From NCBI RefSeq assembly GCF_001510895.1, contig NZ_LPWA01000140.1, forward strand, positions 1 to 35,555: a stretch of 35,555 bases of DNA, written 5' to 3'. This document shows, piece by piece, positions 32,612 through 35,555 of this stretch. The notes below the pieces were generated by a model. The model saw only the letters and a program-made list of their open reading frames with translations, was not told the DNA's origin and did no database searches. This DNA comes from Mesorhizobium loti (GTDB taxonomy: Bacteria > Pseudomonadota > Alphaproteobacteria > Rhizobiales > Rhizobiaceae). Both the position numbers and the translations under genes were made by a program. Numbering within the stretch: position 1 is the first letter of the stretch; each line of letters begins with the position of its first letter.

Positions 32612-33793
32612 CTAGAGCGCCAACGCCTGATCCAGATCGGCAATCAAATCATCGCCATCCTCGATGCCCGCCGAAAGCCGCACCAGCGAATCGGAAATGC
32701 CATTTGCCGCGCGCTTCTCGGCGGGAATAGAGCCATGCGTCATCAGCGCCGGGTGCTCGATCAGGCTTTCGACGCCGCCGAGGCTTTCGGCGAGCGTGAA
32801 GAGCTGCGTGCGTTCGAGGAAGCGTTTTGTCCCCGCAAGGTCGCGGTCGAGGTCGACCGAGATCATGCCGCCGAAGGCATGCATCTGGCGCTTGGCGATC
32901 TCGTGCTGCGGATGGCTTGGCAGTCCGGGATAGATGACGCGGCGCACGTCCCTCCTGCCTTCCAGCCACTGGGCGATCTTCAGGCCATTCGCCGAATGGC
33001 GCTCCATCCTGAGCGCCAGGGTTTTTATGCCGCGCAGCGCGAGAAAACTGTCGAACGGACCGGAGATGGCGCCGACGGCGTTCTGCAGGAATTTCAGCCG
33101 GTCGGCCAAATCCTTGTTGTCGCCGACGATCGCCACGCCGCCGACCATGTCGGAATGGCCGTTCAAATATTTCGTCGTCGAATGGACGACGATGTCGATG
33201 CCGAGCTCCAGCGGCCGCTGGATGTAAGGGCTTGCAAAAGTGTTGTCGGCGACGGTGAGCAGGCCCTTGCGTTTGGCGAGCGCGGCAAGGCCTTCGAGGT
33301 CGACGACGCGCAGCAGCGGGTTGGTGGGCGTCTCGACCCAGAGCAGTTTTGTCTCGGGGCGGATCGCGGCTTCGACGGCGGCAAGATCGGTGAAGTCGGC
33401 GAAGCTGACCTGCAGGCCGGCCGAGCGCTTGCGCACCCGCTCCATCAGGCGGAACGAGCCGCCATAGATGTCGTCGGTGGCCACCACATGGGCGCCGGCA
33501 TCGAACAGCTCGAGCACCGTGCCGATCGCGGCAAGGCCGGAAGCGAAGGCGAAGGCCGCGCTGCCGCTTTCGAGATCGGCGACGGCGCGCTCGAAGGCAA
33601 AGCGCGTCGGGTTCTGGCTGCGGGCGTATTCGAAACCCTTGTGCACGCCGGGCGACTGCTGGCCGTAGGTGGAGGTGGCGTAGATCGGGACCATCACCGC
33701 GCCGGTCGTCGGGTCGTGGCTCTGGCCGCCATGGATGGTGCGGGTGGAAAAGGCCAGGCGGTTCCTGCCCAATGGCGGTCTTGCTGTGGTCAT
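32612..33793 (-). CDS. Cystathionine gamma-lyase/gamma-synthase (Cys/Met PLP enzyme)
   Basis: A 393-residue fold-type I PLP enzyme. K208 in VVHSTTKYLNGHSD binds PLP; ARSQNPTRFAFERAVADLES, WVETPTNPLLRVVDLEGLA and SLGGVESLIEHPALMTH are the family blocks. The sequence does not separate gamma-lyase from gamma-synthase, but the coupling to CBS (ATGA at 33790-33793) argues for cleaving cystathionine to cysteine, ammonia and 2-oxobutyrate. The ATG at 33793 lies within the end of the CBS gene. Confidence 0.92.
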   Translation of the reverse strand: MTTARPPLGRNRLAFSTRTIHGGQSHDPTTGAVMVPIYATSTYGQQSPGVHKGFEYARSQNPTRFAFERAVADLESGSAAFAFASGLAAIGTVLELFDAGAHVVATDDIYGGSFRLMERVRKRSAGLQVSFADFTDLAAVEAAIRPETKLLWVETPTNPLLRVVDLEGLAALAKRKGLLTVADNTFASPYIQRPLELGIDIVVHSTTKYLNGHSDMVGGVAIVGDNKDLADRLKFLQNAVGAISGPFDSFLALRGIKTLALRMERHSANGLKIAQWLEGRRDVRRVIYPGLPSHPQHEIAKRQMHAFGGMISVDLDRDLAGTKRFLERTQLFTLAESLGGVESLIEHPALMTHGSIPAEKRAANGISDSLVRLSAGIEDGDDLIADLDQALAL

Positions 33794-35226
33794 TTTGCGC
33801 GGCGCCTCAGATGGTTGATCAGGTCGATACGGGTTATCAGGCCGATGAATTCTTCGCCATCGAAGACGATGGCGACCTCGTTGCGGTCGAAGACCGGCAG
33901 CAGCGCATCGAGCGTCTGGCTGGCCTGCAGCGTGTGCAGCGTGGAGGTCATGGCGGTGCGCACCGGCGCGTTGAAGCGGTCCCAGCGGCCGTCATAGGGG
34001 CCGTCGACCTTGGCCAGGATGTCGCTCTCGTCGACGATCCCGACCAGTCTGCCGTCGTCGAGCACCGGCAATTGCGAGACGTCGGAGCGGCGCATGCGGC
34101 CATAGGCGTTGAGCAGGCTCTCCTCAGGACCGACCCAGACGGTGTCGCCGGTGCGGTAGGTGCGCATGACGAGATCGCGCAGGTCGCCATGCTGCTCGCG
34201 CTCGGCGAGGCCCTGTTCGGCCAGCCAGAAATCGTCGAAGACCTTCGACAGATACTTGTTGCCGCTGTCGCAGACCAGGGTGACTACACGTTTCGGCGAT
34301 GTCTGCTCGCGGCAATAGCGGAGCGCGGCGGACAGCAGCGTGCCCGAGGACGAGCCGGCCAATATGCCTTCCTTCGACAAAAGATCGCGCACCGCCAGCA
34401 TGCTCTGCTTGTCGGGGATGGAATAGGCTTTCTTGACCAGCGACAGATCGGCATTGGGCGGCACGAAATCCTCGCCGATGCCTTCGACGGTCCAGCTGCC
34501 GGCCTCTTCCATCTTGCCGGTCTTGATCAGCGGCGCCAGCACCGAACCGACCGGATCGGCCAGCACCATCTCGGTCTTCGGCGAATGTTTGGCGAAATAG
34601 CGGCCGAGGCCGGTGAGCGTGCCGCCGGAGCCGACGCCGACCACCACCGCGTCGACATCACCATCGAGCTGGGTAAAGATTTCCGGACCGGTCGTGGTCT
34701 CGTGCGCCAGCGGATTGGCCGGGTTGGCGAACTGGTTGGCATAGAAGGCGCCGGGCAGCTCGGCGGCGATCTTCTCGGCCATGTCCTGGTAATATTCGGG
34801 ATGACCCTTGCCGACGTCGGAGCGCGTCATGCGCACCTCGGCGCCCAAAGCGCGCAGATGCTGGATCTTTTCGCGCGACATCTTGTCGGGCACGACGAGG
34901 ATGATGCGGTAGCCCTTGGGAATGCCGACCTGGGCGAGACCGAGCCCCGTGTTGCCGGCGGTGGCCTCGACGATTGTGCCGCCACGCTTCAACCTGCCAT
35001 CCTTCTCGGCCGCGGCGATCATCGACAGCGCGATGCGGTCCTTGATCGAGCCGCCGGGATTCTGGCTTTCGAGCTTGATGAACAGCCGGCACTTGCCGGT
35101 GTCGAATTTGGTGAGCTCGACGACCGGCGTCTGGCCGATCAGGTCGAGCACCGAGGCGTAAGGCGGACGCAGCCGCGCCAAAGTGCTTTCCGCGCCGTCC
35201 GGCGCCGCTTTCCTGTGCACGCTCAT
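33790..35226 (-). CDS. cbs: Cystathionine beta-synthase
   Basis: A 478-residue CBS. The N-terminal PLP domain (about 20-335) has K62 in QNPGGSIKDR, the loop EATAGNTGLGLAQ and GVGSGGTLTGLGRY. The C-terminal Bateman pair (about 350-475) has two CBS domains (SDVSQLPVLDDGRLVGIVDE and VFDRNEVAIVFDGEEFIGLI), which in other enzymes bind adenosyl ligands. There is no N-terminal heme domain. It joins serine and homocysteine to cystathionine. The start at 35226 has GGAGG seven bases upstream; an in-frame extension to 35376 has no support. The following gene overlaps its stop, giving a two-gene reverse transsulfuration operon. Confidence 0.93.
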   Translation of the reverse strand: MSVHRKAAPDGAESTLARLRPPYASVLDLIGQTPVVELTKFDTGKCRLFIKLESQNPGGSIKDRIALSMIAAAEKDGRLKRGGTIVEATAGNTGLGLAQVGIPKGYRIILVVPDKMSREKIQHLRALGAEVRMTRSDVGKGHPEYYQDMAEKIAAELPGAFYANQFANPANPLAHETTTGPEIFTQLDGDVDAVVVGVGSGGTLTGLGRYFAKHSPKTEMVLADPVGSVLAPLIKTGKMEEAGSWTVEGIGEDFVPPNADLSLVKKAYSIPDKQSMLAVRDLLSKEGILAGSSSGTLLSAALRYCREQTSPKRVVTLVCDSGNKYLSKVFDDFWLAEQGLAEREQHGDLRDLVMRTYRTGDTVWVGPEESLLNAYGRMRRSDVSQLPVLDDGRLVGIVDESDILAKVDGPYDGRWDRFNAPVRTAMTSTLHTLQASQTLDALLPVFDRNEVAIVFDGEEFIGLITRIDLINHLRRRAK

Positions 35227-35293
35227 CTCGGACCCTCCATGAAAGCAAGTTCGACGCGGGCGACCAGTCTTACGATCTTGCGCATGATGCCGG

Positions 35294-35309
35294 CCGGAAT
35301 CCATTCCGG
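35294..35309. promoter_or_regulatory. Perfect inverted repeat upstream of cbs
   Basis: CCGGAATCCATTCCGG has exact 7-base arms around CC, 68 bases before the cbs start. The position fits an operator for a transcription factor responding to sulfur amino acids. No regulator gene is adjacent. Confidence 0.35.
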
Positions 35310-35419
35310 ATTCGCGGATCACGCAGATGCGTCTTTTCCAGCCCTTTTCGCTTGGAAAGAAGATAGATCGTGCCAATCCGGCGGCGAGTGGGGGAATGGA
35401 ATTTCGCGAGAGCAGTTAA

Positions 35420-35555
35420 TCTCCCCCCCTCGAGGGGGGAGATGTCGCCAAAGGCGACAGAGGGGGTCGCCGCGCATGAAGCGCCAACGTCTTTCAGGTT
35501 AGGCCGAGTCCGGTCGGACGACCCCCCTCTGCCTGCCGGCCATCTCCCCCCTCAA
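35420..35555. repeat. Intergenic mosaic repeat, copy 4 (runs off the window)
   Basis: CTCCCCCCCTCGAGGGGGGA at 35421-35440 is a hairpin, followed by GTCGCCAAAGGCGAC (another stem) and CAGAGGGGGTCG; the far arm begins at 35521 (CCCCCCTCTGCCTGCCGGCC). Same family as 24123-24280 and 14975-15133, cut by the window edge. Confidence 0.7.

Larger units (their letters stand above)
35227..35555. other. Terminal intergenic region upstream of cbs
   Basis: It contains the palindrome at 35294-35309 and the truncated repeat at 35420-35555. No gene is seen. A good -35/-10 pair for cbs was not found, though a TGGCAC stretch is present (see rejected items). Confidence 0.5.

Noticed and set aside
35358..35376. 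Sigma-54-like TGGCAC upstream of cbs (minus strand)
   Set aside because: The -24 half matches, but the -12 half has no GC at the required ten-base spacing.
1..35555. CRISPR array, prophage, insertion sequence or integrated island
   Set aside because: No spaced direct repeats of CRISPR type, no transposase, integrase or phage genes. The tRNA-Leu has no att-like repeat or integrase beside it.

Overview
The window reads as core chromosome of an alphaproteobacterium of the order Hyphomicrobiales (Rhizobiales), most likely Mesorhizobium or a close relative. The reasons are the high GC content, the hrcA/rph and rdgB-hemW gene order, an FzlA-type GST homologue beside queG, two matches to the alphaproteobacterial general-stress (sigma EcfG) promoter, and many intergenic hairpin repeats of the GGGGGAGATG kind. 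The genus is an inference from gene content and style. I see no transposase, integrase, phage gene, CRISPR array, plasmid function or toxin-antitoxin pair.

Layout. 1-1.8 kb: an ArsR-type regulator divergent from a coupled NIPSNAP/ABM pair of small alpha-beta barrel proteins. 1.8-6 kb: a bacterial non-homologous end-joining operon (ku-ligD) and a DUF892/YciE ferritin-like gene, each preceded by a sigma EcfG promoter match. 6.3-8.9 kb: a small hypothetical, a DCC-family thiol oxidoreductase, and a YCII/DGPF protein with an ECF42-type sigma factor. 9.1-12.6 kb: cysK, a LysE exporter and an exported PQQ-type sugar dehydrogenase. 12.7-19.2 kb: hrcA with a small partner gene, rph, a glyoxalase-rdgB-hemW operon, and rsmI-yraN. 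19.2-24.1 kb: uppP, then fzlA-queG-SDR and mepA, linked to envelope and division. 24.4-29 kb: glk, an MsbA-like ABC exporter, dapB, gpmA and tRNA-Leu(CAG). 29.2-35.2 kb: a cupin protein, a small membrane protein, an Asp/Glu racemase-family enzyme with a D-amino acid dehydrogenase, and a reverse transsulfuration operon (CBS plus cystathionine gamma-lyase/synthase). The end runs into an intergenic repeat.

Two themes stand out. First, stress regulation: DNA end-joining and a ferritin-like protein share the same class of promoter, and the ECF42 cassette seems to carry its own promoter. Second, sequence quality: eight genes each contain one missing G or C that splits an otherwise intact, full-length family member (sigma factor, LysE, sugar dehydrogenase, glyoxalase, FzlA, SDR, MepA, ABC exporter). 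All eight are minus-one events in short G or C contexts, and some lie in probably essential genes. Sequencing or assembly error is much more likely than real decay, so these genes are annotated across the break.

I found no clearly undescribed multi-gene system. The best regulatory leads are the EcfG promoters, the ECF42 promoter match, a perfect 16-base palindrome between the ArsR gene and its neighbours, and a structured leader upstream of cysK.
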